Below, piece after piece: positions 16,708-25,723 of a stretch of DNA of 64,000 nucleotides. Both the position numbers and the translations under genes were made by a program. Position 1 is the stretch's first letter; each line of letters opens with the position of its first letter. This stretch comes from CANMIH01 sp049116335 (GTDB lineage: Bacteria > Pseudomonadota > Alphaproteobacteria > Rhodobacterales > Rhodobacteraceae). The stretch is from NCBI GenBank assembly GCA_049116335.1, contig JAGDYZ010000018.1, forward strand, positions 1 through 64,000, given 5' to 3'. The notes under the pieces were generated by a model. That model saw nothing but the letters and a program-made list of their open reading frames with translations. It searched no databases and was not told where the DNA came from.

Positions 16708-17121
16708 ATGCCATTTGATCTTCTGCGTTTCACCAGCCTGCTTATCCTGCTCAAAGCCGTTATGTTGCTGATCGCAAATTTTGTGATTGCGCCGCCGACT
16801 GGCACAGCGATGGTTCTGATCCCCTTTCTTGCGGCGATGATTGAATCAACCCAAGTCTACCGCAAAACCGGGACCATTCTGAGCGGCAAACGCGGCTGGT
16901 ATGCCGCGCTGGTGATGTTGGGCATCAACACCGCTGTGGGCGTTGGAGAGTTGTTTTTGTTCCGCAACCACGCGGTCGTACAGGAGATGTTTGCAACCGT
17001 GCCTGCGGATTTCCTGATGGTGTTTGGCGGTGTTGTGCTCTTCCTCATCCTGCTTGTGCTGCGGCTTGGGCTGTTCTGGGGGGCACGTTCGGCACAAAGG
17101 CAAGCGCATGATCAGTCCTGA
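16708..17121 (+). CDS. Small multi-span membrane protein
   Basis: A 137-residue protein with about four hydrophobic helices and short loops, ending in a basic tail (RSAQRQAHDQS). It recalls the ABZJ_00895-type family of small membrane proteins, but I am not sure. The ATG at 16708 follows GAAAGGG by about 9 bases. Its last 14 bases overlap the start of the LysE-type exporter, so the two are probably translated together. Function unknown. Confidence 0.65.
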   Translation: MPFDLLRFTSLLILLKAVMLLIANFVIAPPTGTAMVLIPFLAAMIESTQVYRKTGTILSGKRGWYAALVMLGINTAVGVGELFLFRNHAVVQEMFATVPADFLMVFGGVVLFLILLVLRLGLFWGARSAQRQAHDQS

Positions 17122-17731
17122 GTTTCTCGCCATCTGGCTGGCCTGGACCCTGGCCGGCGCCTCACCGGGGCCCGCAACCTTGGGCATCGCCAGCACAGCC
17201 ATGGCGCGGGGGCGCCGGGCCGGATTGGGCTTTGCGCTTGGCATTCTTGCGGGATCGGCCAGTTGGGGCATTGCGGCGGCGCTCGGGGTCTCAGCGCTGA
17301 TGCTCGCCAATGCCTGGGTGTTTGAGATCATCCGCTATGCCGGGGCCAGCTATCTGTTGTGGTTGGCGCTCAAGGCGTTGAAACGTGTGCTCCAGCCATC
17401 GGAACAAGGTGCGCTGAGCCGCCCCTATCAGGGCAGTTTCACCCGGTTGTTCACCAAAGGCGCCCTAGTGCATCTGACCAACCCCAAGGCGATTATCGGG
17501 TGGGGATCGATCTATGCCATTGCCGCCCCGGCCGAGGCCTCAGTTGCTACGTTGTTTGGTTACTTCGGGCTGCTGTTCTCTGCCTCGATCTGCGTCTTTC
17601 TCGGCTATGCGGTGGCTTTCTCATCCCCGCAGGCGGTGCGCCTGTATCGTGGATTGTCGCGGTGGTTTGACCTGCTATTTGCCGGGTTCTTTGGTGTCGC
17701 CAGCTTCAAAATTCTCACCGCGCGGCTCTGA
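17108..17731 (+). CDS. LysE/RhtB-family exporter
   Basis: A 207-residue LysE-type exporter, the second of three in the window. Family features include LAGASPGPATLGIASTAM at the N-terminus, the GASYLLWLALKALK segment and LTNPKAIIGWGS. About six membrane helices. The ATG at 17108 overlaps the end of the upstream membrane protein. The exported compound is unknown; members carry amino acids, homoserine lactones or related molecules. Confidence 0.87.
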   Translation: MISPEFLAIWLAWTLAGASPGPATLGIASTAMARGRRAGLGFALGILAGSASWGIAAALGVSALMLANAWVFEIIRYAGASYLLWLALKALKRVLQPSEQGALSRPYQGSFTRLFTKGALVHLTNPKAIIGWGSIYAIAAPAEASVATLFGYFGLLFSASICVFLGYAVAFSSPQAVRLYRGLSRWFDLLFAGFFGVASFKILTARL

Positions 17732-17835
17732 AACGCCGCTGAACAGGCCTTTTGACACGCTCTGACACCGAAATGGCCACGCCTTCGCCCGAATCCGGCG
17801 TTAGGCTGGGGTTAAGTTTTGAAAAGGTGCTGGTC

Positions 17836-18669
17836 ATGTCGATTATTCAAATGGATCCCGAAACACTGGAAATTTCCTCCAGTGAAGCAGCGGCGGCAGG
17901 GGCCGCGGTGGCGGAAAGCTATCGGTCGAAATCGCCCTACCCCTACGGCGGATTTGACAATTTCCTGCCTGAGGCGGTGCTGGACCGCGTGTTGCAGGAA
18001 CTGCGCGACCTGCCCGAGGCGGAAGACATGTTCAACCGTCCGCAGGAAAAGCTGAAGACCAGCTATAGCCCCGAGCGCCTGCCGCCCTATACCCGCAACT
18101 TGTTTTACGTGCTGAACTCGCGCCCCTTTATCCGCTTTCTCGAAGAGATGACAGGCATCAACGGGCTGATCCCCGATCCCTATTTCGCGGGGGGTGGTGT
18201 ACATGTTGTGGCCAATGGCGGGCATCTCGATATCCACGCCGATTTCAACCACAACGCCAAGCTCAACCTTGAGCGTCGGTTGAACATCCTGATCTATCTC
18301 AACAAGGACTGGAAACAGGAATACGGCGGGTCGTTTGAGATCTGGAACACCGATATGACCGAACAGGTGGCGAGCTTTGTTCCCGAATTCAACCGCATGT
18401 GTTGCTTTAACACCGGGTCCGACACCTGGCATGGCAACCCCGAAACCGTGAACCACCCCGAGGGTGAGCCACGCATGTCGCTGGCGCTGTATTATTACAC
18501 CGCCACATGGGATCACACGCGCAAGGCGCATACCACGCTGTTCAAACCGCGCCCCGGCACCGTGGATCAGGTTGATCGCCAGACCCGCCGCACTGAACGG
18601 TTGCAAGATATCCTGCCACCGGTGGTGTTCCGCAAGGTGATTGGTCGGTTGCAGCGGCTTGGGTTTTAA
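17836..18669 (+). CDS. 2-oxoglutarate/Fe(II)-dependent oxygenase
   Basis: A 277-residue dioxygenase of the prolyl-4-hydroxylase-like group. The iron-binding facial triad is His134-x-Asp136 (in HLDIHADF) and His199 (DTWHGNP); Arg213 (EPRMSLALYY) would bind 2-oxoglutarate. It resembles the 2OG-Fe(II)_Oxy proteins found beside polysaccharide or sugar-modification genes, but none are here. Start: the ATG at 17836 is preferred, though the frame is open from 17752. It converges on the hypothetical gene at 18666 with a 4-base overlap of the ends. Confidence 0.88.
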   Translation: MSIIQMDPETLEISSSEAAAAGAAVAESYRSKSPYPYGGFDNFLPEAVLDRVLQELRDLPEAEDMFNRPQEKLKTSYSPERLPPYTRNLFYVLNSRPFIRFLEEMTGINGLIPDPYFAGGGVHVVANGGHLDIHADFNHNAKLNLERRLNILIYLNKDWKQEYGGSFEIWNTDMTEQVASFVPEFNRMCCFNTGSDTWHGNPETVNHPEGEPRMSLALYYYTATWDHTRKAHTTLFKPRPGTVDQVDRQTRRTERLQDILPPVVFRKVIGRLQRLGF

Positions 18670-19124
18670 CCCGCAGGCAAACGTCGCAGCAGCCGGGCCA
18701 CGATGTCGCGCTCGGTGTCGTCCAGAATTGCCGCCACCCGTTTTTCTGCGGCGTGGCGGGCCTGCACAAACCCGGCAAAATCGCTCATGGCATGGGTGGC
18801 AAAGGCCAGAACAATCTCGATCTGCGCCTCTTCCCAATCGGGGATGTCGTTGCGCCCATCGCGATCCTCAACCAGCTCTCCTGCCAGCACCCGCGCCTCA
18901 ACCCCATGGCCCAGCACCCCATGCGCCAGCGCCACAAGGATCTTGGCGCGGCGCTTTTGTATTTCACTGCCGATCTGGTTCCAGTGATAGGCGGCGGTAT
19001 GGGCCAACGTCAGCATTTCAACATCTTCTGAGGTGCTGCGCGCACGTTCAATCAAGTCCCAGGCGGCATTATTGCACCGCCCGGCTAGGCTACGCTGAAA
19101 CTCAAACTCTTTACTTTCAACCAT
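18666..19124 (-). CDS. Hypothetical soluble helical protein
   Basis: A 152-residue protein with no signal peptide or membrane span. The sequence is alanine-rich and predicted helical throughout, with an AHTAAYHWNQIGSEIQKRRAK segment that looks like a paired-helix repeat. I do not recognise the family. It overlaps the oxygenase gene's stop by 4 bases on the opposite strand and is divergent from the secreted protein at 19269. Confidence 0.65.
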   Translation of the reverse strand: MVESKEFEFQRSLAGRCNNAAWDLIERARSTSEDVEMLTLAHTAAYHWNQIGSEIQKRRAKILVALAHGVLGHGVEARVLAGELVEDRDGRNDIPDWEEAQIEIVLAFATHAMSDFAGFVQARHAAEKRVAAILDDTERDIVARLLRRLPAG

Positions 19125-19268
19125 CTCGGCCCCTCATCGTAGCGGTCTGCCCCTATGCTACTGCAAGTTGAGGGAGGAACAAGCGAGATCCCGGCGTCGG
19201 GAATTCCACCATCGAAAATCCGCCGATCCCTGATAGGCTGGTTTCAGATTTTGAAGTGGAGGTTTTTC

Positions 19269-19715
19269 ATGCGTGCTTTGCTTACCGCAACCCTGTGTCT
19301 TGCAGCACTGCCAGCCCTGTCCCAACCGATCGACGTGTCGTTTTGCGACTGGGAATCCAGTGCGCGCAATTTGGGAGAGCCGTGGGAGGACTACACCCGT
19401 ACCTTTTCCAATGGCAAAACTCGGCTTGCGATGCTGGACACCATCGAACCGGCGGCTGGGGCCGTGCGCATGTTGGTCCTCTCGCCACCCTACGATGAAT
19501 TGGGATCGCGACAGTGTCGCACACTTGGGATCAACGGCATGGGCTTTGCGGGTATGAATTTTGATCAGCTGAGCGCAAGCTATGATCCCGCAACCGGGCT
19601 TGATTTCACGGTGCCCATTCAGGTGTGGAACTCAGAGAACGACAGCTATGGCCCCGGCACCCTGTGGTTTCGGCTCAATCAGGCCACAGGCGAGATCACA
19701 GGTCGGGCGAACTGA
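19269..19715 (+). CDS. Hypothetical exported protein
   Basis: A 148-residue protein with a clear signal peptide (about residues 1-18, ending ALS) and a mature part with two cysteines (Cys26 and Cys82), which could form a disulfide in the periplasm. The rest is predicted mainly beta-strand. GGAGG ends 6 bases before the ATG at 19269. It lies 51 bases upstream of acpS on the same strand. No family recognised. Confidence 0.7.
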   Translation: MRALLTATLCLAALPALSQPIDVSFCDWESSARNLGEPWEDYTRTFSNGKTRLAMLDTIEPAAGAVRMLVLSPPYDELGSRQCRTLGINGMGFAGMNFDQLSASYDPATGLDFTVPIQVWNSENDSYGPGTLWFRLNQATGEITGRAN

Positions 19716-19766
19716 CTTGCGCCTTCGCTGCGGCCCCGCTAGGCCAAGGGGAAACGGGGGCATTTC

Positions 19767-20174
19767 ATGATCTTAGGCATCGGCACCGATCTAGCCAATA
19801 TCGAACGCATCCAAGGCACACTGAATCGCTTTGGCGACCGTTTTCGCAACCGCGTCTTTACCAACGAAGAACAGCGCAAAGCGGCGCGGCGTAAAGATGT
19901 GGCTGGCACCTATGCCAAACGCTGGGCCGCAAAAGAGGCCTGTTCCAAGGCGCTTGGCACGGGGTTGGCCATGGGGATTTCATGGAAAGACATGTCGGTC
20001 ACCAATCTCAAAAGCGGCCAGCCGGTGATGCATGTCACCGGATGGGCGAAAGAGCGGCTGGATGAGATGACACCGGATGGTCACGAGGCCATCATTCATG
20101 TCACGCTCACCGATGATCATCCCTGGGCACAGGCCTTTGTTGTGATCGAGGCCCGACCTCTCGCTCACTCCTGA
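19767..20174 (+). CDS. acpS: Holo-[acyl-carrier-protein] synthase
   Basis: A 135-residue phosphopantetheinyl transferase that activates acyl carrier protein by moving 4'-phosphopantetheine from CoA to a serine. The magnesium-binding residues are Asp8 (GIGTDLANIERI) and Glu57 (RWAAKEACSKALGTG). Full length. It is flanked by unrelated genes rather than pdxJ and lepB, its usual neighbours. Its last 10 bases overlap the end of the convergent protease/beta-helix gene. Confidence 0.96.
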   Translation: MILGIGTDLANIERIQGTLNRFGDRFRNRVFTNEEQRKAARRKDVAGTYAKRWAAKEACSKALGTGLAMGISWKDMSVTNLKSGQPVMHVTGWAKERLDEMTPDGHEAIIHVTLTDDHPWAQAFVVIEARPLAHS

Positions 20175-22627
20175 TTGTTGCGACGGTCAACTGAACCTGC
20201 GTCTGCTTCGATATCAAAAGCCCCTCGGTTGTTGTAACGAAGGTCATTGCCCTCAAACCTACCTGCCCCGCCGTCACGTATCCAAGCGCCATATTCGCCA
20301 TTGTCGTTGACGATATTGTTGCGAAACACCGGCGCGCCTCCGGTCTTCACCGAGACCCCGGACCCCATGTTCCCAGAGATGACATTTTCCTCATACACGC
20401 CGCGCCCGTCACCTAACACAAAAACGCCGCTTTGATCCCCATCCATGATCACGTTGCTGCGAAACACTGGGTCTGCGCCGGTTTTCACCATTACGCCGGG
20501 ATGCGAAAAGCCCGAAAACTCGTTGCCTTCAAAAGTGCCACGCCCCCCATCACGAATCACGGCCCCCGTCGCCTCTCCATTTCGAAACACATTACCTCGC
20601 AAAACAGGGTCCCCTCCGGTTTGCACCAACACACCCGCTTTGGTCGTGGCGTAGATCTCGTTGCCTTCAAAAGTGCCACGCCCGTTTTCGAACACCACAA
20701 TCCCATAGCTTTTGCTGTCTCGAATGATGTTTTCGCGCAGCAGCGGGTTTCCAGAGGTCCGGACCATCACACCCGACTTAGCTGAGCCAAAAATGGTGTT
20801 GCCCTGAAATGTGCCACGCCCGTTTTCACGCACATACAGACCCGCGCCTGCGCCGCCTTGAATGGTATTGTCGCGAAACTCGGGATCGGCACCCGTCTTG
20901 ATGGAGACACCAAATTCCGTATTGTCGGAAATCTCATTTCCGTCAAATTGACCCGTGGCGTCATCCAGAACGTAGATGCCACTTTTCCGATTATTTCGGA
21001 TGGTGTTGTCGCGGACTAAGGGATTTGATCCTCCCGTCACAACTAAACCGGATTCCGAGTGACCGAAGATTTGGTTGTTGGTCAGCTCACCCCGACCTGC
21101 GTCTCGGATCATGACACCATGAGAACTCCCGTCGCGGATCACATTGTTGCGCACAATCGGAGAGGACCCGTTTGCGATGGTCACTACCGCCTTACCCAAC
21201 GATGTCAGATCATTCCCTTCGACAACCGCCTGTGCCCCCTCGTCAAAGACAAGCCCGTATCCGTCGCCGTTGATCTGTTCCAAGCTGAGGTTGGCAATCC
21301 GTCCAGATGACGCCGTCCAGTACACGATGTCACTTTCTGTGGCGATCCAGGTGATATCCGCGCGGTCGCCAATTCCCACCAATTCGAGAGGGTGGGACAC
21401 GCGAATGCTCTCGTCATAAAACCCCGCATGGATTTCAATCACAGCCCCCGGTGCGGCGGCTGCTATGGCCGCCGAAATGGTCTGAAAATCACCTGATCCA
21501 TCAGCGGCCACCTTCAGTGTTTTTGAGGTCGGTGTGATGGGTGGCGTGTCTGGCTGCGCAGGGGGCGCCATTAAGGCCAACACGGATTCCGCGCTTTTGG
21601 CAGCGTCCGTCTTTGGGAAATCAGAGATCACCGTCTCAAGGGCTTGTCGGCGCGCGTCAAGATCACTGGCCTGAAGCGCCTGCGTCAAAGCTGCAAACGC
21701 CAGAATGGCAGGGTCGCCGGGAGGATTAGGTTCAGGCGTGTCGTCAGAAACCGTCACAAAACCAAGAGACAGCGCGGCTTCGATGGCCTCGATTTTGTGC
21801 CCCCCGTTAAAACCACCGCGCGGCCCCAATCCCCCCTGATTGTGCAATCCCACCACGGCCAGACTGCGCGCGTCCAACAGGAGCGACCCCGACGATCCGC
21901 CTGCACTTTCACAGCTATGGCGGAGCTGTGAGGCAGTGCCTGGCAAATCTGCCTGCGCTTCATGGATTTGACAGGTCCCGGCCGAAAACTGCTGTGGTTC
22001 TCCGCGCGGATGATGGATCATTGTCAGAGCCCGCCGCGCGGCGCTACCCGGTTGCATCACCATGGGCAGGTGTCCCCCGAGCACGTCATTGGCATCGGCC
22101 CCCACAATCTGCAGCACCAGCGCATCCTGATCTTTGGCCTCTGCCAGTTCGCGGTTCGACACCAGAAACGTGGTCACATTGTCGGTGAAATCTTTGTCGA
22201 CATACCCAAAATTCACCCGCGCCTCTTGTACGATCGAGAAACCGATGTCGCTCAGGGTTGGAGAAAAGAAACAGTGGCTATTGGTCAGCAGTCGGTTGCC
22301 CGGCAAAAGCGCTGCGGTGCAACTGGTGACATGTGGGCTTTGGAGCTCCCGCGATTGTCCCTGAACGGTCAAAGTGCGTGGCTTCCCATCTGGCGTGACA
22401 AGACAGATATCCAACCGGCCAATAAAGGCGCCAATCGCCTGCACATCATCCGGTGCCTCACGGATTGGTCGCCAAAACCCGCCCCGCTCACGCGCGCCAT
22501 CCACCATGGCATGGAAGGCCGAGCTTTGGGCATCGATGTCAAATTTGAACTTACATTCTGTCAGTGCCTGAGCAGAAGCAGGGAACAAGACCACCAACCA
22601 GAGAAAGAAACCGATCCGAAATGGCAT
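20165..22627 (-). CDS. Secreted trypsin-like protease fused to right-handed beta-helix
   Basis: An 820-residue exported protein with three parts. Signal peptide about 1-21. A chymotrypsin-fold domain (about 60-295) has the triad His118 (TNSHCF), Asp168 (DQDALVL) and Ser246 (GGSSGS), with several cysteines near the active site. A linker with a short helical region (about 305-355) and a Pro/Thr stretch follows. Residues about 370-820 form a parallel beta-helix that opens with ADGSGDFQTISAAI, as in pectinesterase-like proteins. From about residue 458 there are 16 coils of 23 residues. Many alternate between a GRGTFEGNEI type and a TGADPVFRDNVI type, giving a 46-residue (138-base) period. The triad is intact, so proteolysis is plausible. 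The helix probably binds carbohydrate or a surface. It lies between acpS and lepB on the opposite strand. Confidence 0.82.
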   Translation of the reverse strand: MPFRIGFFLWLVVLFPASAQALTECKFKFDIDAQSSAFHAMVDGARERGGFWRPIREAPDDVQAIGAFIGRLDICLVTPDGKPRTLTVQGQSRELQSPHVTSCTAALLPGNRLLTNSHCFFSPTLSDIGFSIVQEARVNFGYVDKDFTDNVTTFLVSNRELAEAKDQDALVLQIVGADANDVLGGHLPMVMQPGSAARRALTMIHHPRGEPQQFSAGTCQIHEAQADLPGTASQLRHSCESAGGSSGSLLLDARSLAVVGLHNQGGLGPRGGFNGGHKIEAIEAALSLGFVTVSDDTPEPNPPGDPAILAFAALTQALQASDLDARRQALETVISDFPKTDAAKSAESVLALMAPPAQPDTPPITPTSKTLKVAADGSGDFQTISAAIAAAAPGAVIEIHAGFYDESIRVSHPLELVGIGDRADITWIATESDIVYWTASSGRIANLSLEQINGDGYGLVFDEGAQAVVEGNDLTSLGKAVVTIANGSSPIVRNNVIRDGSSHGVMIRDAGRGELTNNQIFGHSESGLVVTGGSNPLVRDNTIRNNRKSGIYVLDDATGQFDGNEISDNTEFGVSIKTGADPEFRDNTIQGGAGAGLYVRENGRGTFQGNTIFGSAKSGVMVRTSGNPLLRENIIRDSKSYGIVVFENGRGTFEGNEIYATTKAGVLVQTGGDPVLRGNVFRNGEATGAVIRDGGRGTFEGNEFSGFSHPGVMVKTGADPVFRSNVIMDGDQSGVFVLGDGRGVYEENVISGNMGSGVSVKTGGAPVFRNNIVNDNGEYGAWIRDGGAGRFEGNDLRYNNRGAFDIEADAGSVDRRNNQE
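20190..21260 (-). repeat. Coding tandem repeats, 138-base period (beta-helix coils)
   Basis: The part of the gene encoding the coils repeats at about 69 and 138 bases. Recurring DNA such as CCTCCGGT(T/C)T(T/G)CACC and GTGCCACGCCC marks alternate coils. Similarity is imperfect, so these are aged duplications under protein-level selection rather than recent slippage. Confidence 0.7.
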
Positions 22628-22769
22628 AATATGCGCCCTGTCATAAGCTGAAAATCCTGATCACCGTAGCAACCCGCCCCGCTTTGGGTCAACGCGGGGT
22701 CTCCTGCCTTGACACTTTGCGTCGGCCTGAGCATGTAGCTTGGGAACATTGAGGCAAAAGGCTAGACCA

Positions 22770-23603
22770 ATGGCGAAAGAAGAAAAGAAGGGCGGTTTTC
22801 TGGAAACCGTCAAAACGGTGGTCTACGCCCTGTTGATTGCGGGTGTGTTCCGGACCCTGTTCTTCCAGCCCTTCTGGATTCCCTCCGGGTCGATGAAGGA
22901 CACGCTGTTGATCGGCGATTTCCTCTTCGTCAACAAAATGGCCTATGGCTATTCCTATGCCTCCTGCCCCTCGGTGATCGTGCCAAGCGTGGGCCTCAAC
23001 ATCGATGCCAAAGATCTCTGTGGCTGGGCCGATGGCGACAACAAACGCTTGTTCGGGTCTGAGCCCGAGCGTGGCGACGTTGTGGTCTTCCGCCACCCGG
23101 TTTCGGGTCGCGATTTTATTAAACGCCTGATCGGTCTGCCCGGTGAGCGCATCCAGATGAAAAACGGTGTGCTGCACATCAACGACACCCCGGTCAAACT
23201 TGAGCCCGCAGGCGATTTTGTCGAGCTTGCTGGCCCGCAGGGTCCACAGCGTCTGTCGCCCCGGTGTTCTGAAGGCCCCGTTGGCGAAGGTGGCACCTGC
23301 ACCAAACAGCGGTTCACCGAAACCCTGCCCGGTGGCAGCTCGCATCAGATCCTCAATATCGGCCACCAGCCGTCGGACAACACTTCGGCCTATGTTGTTC
23401 CAGAAGGGCACTACTTCTTTATGGGCGACAACCGCGACAATTCCTCGGACAGCCGCGTGCCGAACATTGTGAATGGTGTGGGCTTTGTTCCCTATGAAAA
23501 CCTGATTGGCCGGGCCGATCGCATCATGTTCTCTTCTGCTGGTCGTTCTATGCTGTTCTTCTGGACATGGCGTGGAGATCGTTTCGTTAAGGCCGTCGAA
23601 TGA
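22770..23603 (+). CDS. lepB: Signal peptidase I
   Basis: A 277-residue inner-membrane enzyme that removes Sec signal peptides. One N-terminal membrane span (about 13-33), then the nucleophile Ser41 in IPSGSMKDTL and the general base Lys118 in RDFIKRLIGLPGE. The GDNRDNSSDSR box near the C-terminus completes the family motifs. A long insert with paired cysteines sits between. The ATG at 22770 is used. Its TGA overlaps the rnc ATG (ATGA), so the two are translationally coupled. Confidence 0.97.
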   Translation: MAKEEKKGGFLETVKTVVYALLIAGVFRTLFFQPFWIPSGSMKDTLLIGDFLFVNKMAYGYSYASCPSVIVPSVGLNIDAKDLCGWADGDNKRLFGSEPERGDVVVFRHPVSGRDFIKRLIGLPGERIQMKNGVLHINDTPVKLEPAGDFVELAGPQGPQRLSPRCSEGPVGEGGTCTKQRFTETLPGGSSHQILNIGHQPSDNTSAYVVPEGHYFFMGDNRDNSSDSRVPNIVNGVGFVPYENLIGRADRIMFSSAGRSMLFFWTWRGDRFVKAVE

Positions 23604-24280
23604 AGCAATCCGCTGAACTGATCGCGCTGCAGGATCGGCTTGGGTATACCTTTTCCAAGCCCGATCTGCTGCGGCAGGCCATCACCCACTCATCCATGTC
23701 CTCCCCCAGCCGCTCGGATAACCAGCGGTTGGAGTTTTTGGGGGACCGGGTGCTGGGGCTTGTCATGGCGCAGGCGCTTTTGGAAGAAGACACCAGCGCC
23801 ACCGAAGGTGTGTTGGCCCCGCGTTTCAACGCCTTGGTGCGCAAAGAAGCCTGCGCCGATGTGGCCCGTCAGATTGACCTAGGCGCTGCGCTGAAACTGG
23901 GCCGGTCCGAACAGCTGTCTGGCGGCCGCCGCAAGCTTGCCTTGCTGGGCGATGCCATGGAAGCCGTGCTTGCCGCCGTTTATCTGGACGGTGGATTTGA
24001 CGCGGCTCAGGCACTGATCCTGCGCCTCTGGGGCACGCGGGTGTCCAGCGTGGAAGATGACGCCAAAGACGCCAAGACCTCTCTACAGGAGTGGGCACAA
24101 GCGCGGGGGCTCAAGCCGCCACACTACGAACAGAAGTCGCGCTCGGGCCCCGATCATGCTCCGGTCTTCACCATCGAAGCTCAGCTCGACAACGGCGCAA
24201 GTGCCGAGGCCACAGCCGGATCAAAGCGTCAGGCCGAACAGGCCGCCGCCAAGGCGTTGCTGGATCAGTTCAACGGCTGA
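23600..24280 (+). CDS. rnc: Ribonuclease III
   Basis: A 226-residue RNase III that cuts double-stranded RNA in rRNA processing and antisense control. The signature NQRLEFLGDRVLG supplies Glu45 and Asp49; Asp118 and Glu121 (LGDAMEAVLAA) complete the metal site. A double-stranded-RNA-binding domain occupies about residues 155-225 (KTSLQEWAQ ... KRQAEQAAAKALL). The start overlaps the lepB stop. era, its usual next gene, is displaced 3.7 kb downstream. Confidence 0.97.
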   Translation: MKQSAELIALQDRLGYTFSKPDLLRQAITHSSMSSPSRSDNQRLEFLGDRVLGLVMAQALLEEDTSATEGVLAPRFNALVRKEACADVARQIDLGAALKLGRSEQLSGGRRKLALLGDAMEAVLAAVYLDGGFDAAQALILRLWGTRVSSVEDDAKDAKTSLQEWAQARGLKPPHYEQKSRSGPDHAPVFTIEAQLDNGASAEATAGSKRQAEQAAAKALLDQFNG

Positions 24281-24290
24281 TCCCCTTACT

Positions 24291-25619
24291 TCAAAGATCC
24301 AGAATATCCCGTGCTGCCCGCTGGCCGCTCATCAGCGCGCCATGGGTGGTGCTGTGGTATTCAAAGATTGTGTGCTCTCCGGCAAAAAACACGCGATCCT
24401 GCACCGGGGTCTGAAAGATCTCGTAATCCTCGACCGAGCCGCCCACCTGTGGATAGCTATAAGCCCCGCGAAACAGTGGATCCTGCGACCAATGCGTCGA
24501 GAGTACCGCAGTGGGCGTTCCCACATCGTCCCCCCAGACCGAGCGCAGCACGGGCAGGGCATCGGCAACCATTTCATCCTGCGTCATACGATCCGCCACA
24601 GGCGCATAGCGACCAAAGCTGAGCCCCAGCAGGATGTTCTCGCTGCTGAAGGTGCGATAGTTCAGCCAATAATTCCACCGCCCCTTGGGTTCGGTCATCA
24701 TGCCAAAATACTGCGTATCCGTGTCCCAGAAGGCCGTGTCAAATTTCAAAGCCAGCTTGGTAACCGTGCCAAAGCCCAGAGTATCAATCGCGGTTTGCAG
24801 CGGTTTGGGCAACGCCGGGTCGAACCCGATGGTTTTCGCCTTAAGCACGCCCAGCGGCACCGTACAGACGGCATAATCGGCTTTAATCCTGGCCACGACC
24901 ACCCCATCGTCTGAATAGGCGATCTGATCCACTGGCGTGTTGAGGCGAATATCCAGCCCCTTGGCCAGAGGTTCAAGGATCCGATCATACCCGGTGGTAA
25001 AGACCACATCCGCCCCGTCAAAGGCCTCATCCTCAAAGGCCAGATCAGCCGAGATATCTTCGATGGCCGTGCCAAAATCGAACTCAGCATAGGCCGAGAG
25101 CATCCAACGCCCTATGGGATCGCCCAAAAGCTCGGGGTCGAGCTCAAGCGCCGCCTCAGCCAGGCTCATCCCACGCATGCGATAGCTGCGCGCCATAAGG
25201 GTATCGAGACGATCATAGATGTCGTCAAACCGCGCCCAATCGGCTTCGGTCAGGTCCTCACCGTCAAACGTGAAAAGGTCGATGCTGTCGTCATCGGTCA
25301 CAACCGTCGGCGCGCCAACCTGTTGGGCCAGTTGCTGAATCGGGTTGTCCGCGCTGGGGCCGTGAATCCAGCCTGCCCCATATTCGAAGGGTACGCCCAG
25401 TGTCAGATCGGTTTTCACCCGTCCTCCGACATAATCCCCGGCCTCAAGCACAATCACGCGGGCCCCGGCGGTTTGCAGCTCTTGCGCCGCCGCAAGGCCC
25501 GCCAAACCAGCCCCGACCACAACCACGGTCTTGCCTTCAAGCGCCTGCGAGGCTTGTCCCATACCGATCAGGCTGGCACTCAGGGCCAGTTTCAATGCGC
25601 TGCGTCGTGAAATACTCAA
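24291..25619 (-). CDS. Tat-exported FAD-dependent amine oxidase
   Basis: A flavin monoamine oxidase of about 442 residues. The dinucleotide-binding motif VVVGAGLAGLAAAQEL follows a twin-arginine signal (SISRRSALKLALSASL). The substrate domain and the C-terminal FAD motif (VFFAGEHT) are present. Such enzymes oxidise amines to aldehydes with release of ammonia and peroxide. I chose the TTG at 25617-25619 because GGGAG lies 8 bases before it and it leaves about 100 bases to the divergent gene. A GTG at 25646 or an ATG at 25709 is possible, but the latter leaves only 14 bases. Substrate unknown. Confidence 0.85.
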   Translation of the reverse strand: MSISRRSALKLALSASLIGMGQASQALEGKTVVVVGAGLAGLAAAQELQTAGARVIVLEAGDYVGGRVKTDLTLGVPFEYGAGWIHGPSADNPIQQLAQQVGAPTVVTDDDSIDLFTFDGEDLTEADWARFDDIYDRLDTLMARSYRMRGMSLAEAALELDPELLGDPIGRWMLSAYAEFDFGTAIEDISADLAFEDEAFDGADVVFTTGYDRILEPLAKGLDIRLNTPVDQIAYSDDGVVVARIKADYAVCTVPLGVLKAKTIGFDPALPKPLQTAIDTLGFGTVTKLALKFDTAFWDTDTQYFGMMTEPKGRWNYWLNYRTFSSENILLGLSFGRYAPVADRMTQDEMVADALPVLRSVWGDDVGTPTAVLSTHWSQDPLFRGAYSYPQVGGSVEDYEIFQTPVQDRVFFAGEHTIFEYHSTTHGALMSGQRAARDILDL

Positions 25620-25723
25620 ACTCTGTCTCCCGAATAATTCTGTCACGCTACCATGAAACAGTGATTGATTGCAGAGCAGAATCAAGGCTACGACTGTCCC
25701 GCTGATCAAAGACGAGGCGCGCC

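Noticed and set aside
17812..18837. Long minus-strand reading frame over the 2OG oxygenase
   Set aside because: Antisense to a gene with an intact iron-binding triad; composition typical of GC-rich shadows.
20190..21260. Regularly spaced repeats that could suggest a CRISPR array
   Set aside because: They are inside a long reading frame, have a 69/138-base period, vary at codon level and encode beta-helix coils; no cas genes.
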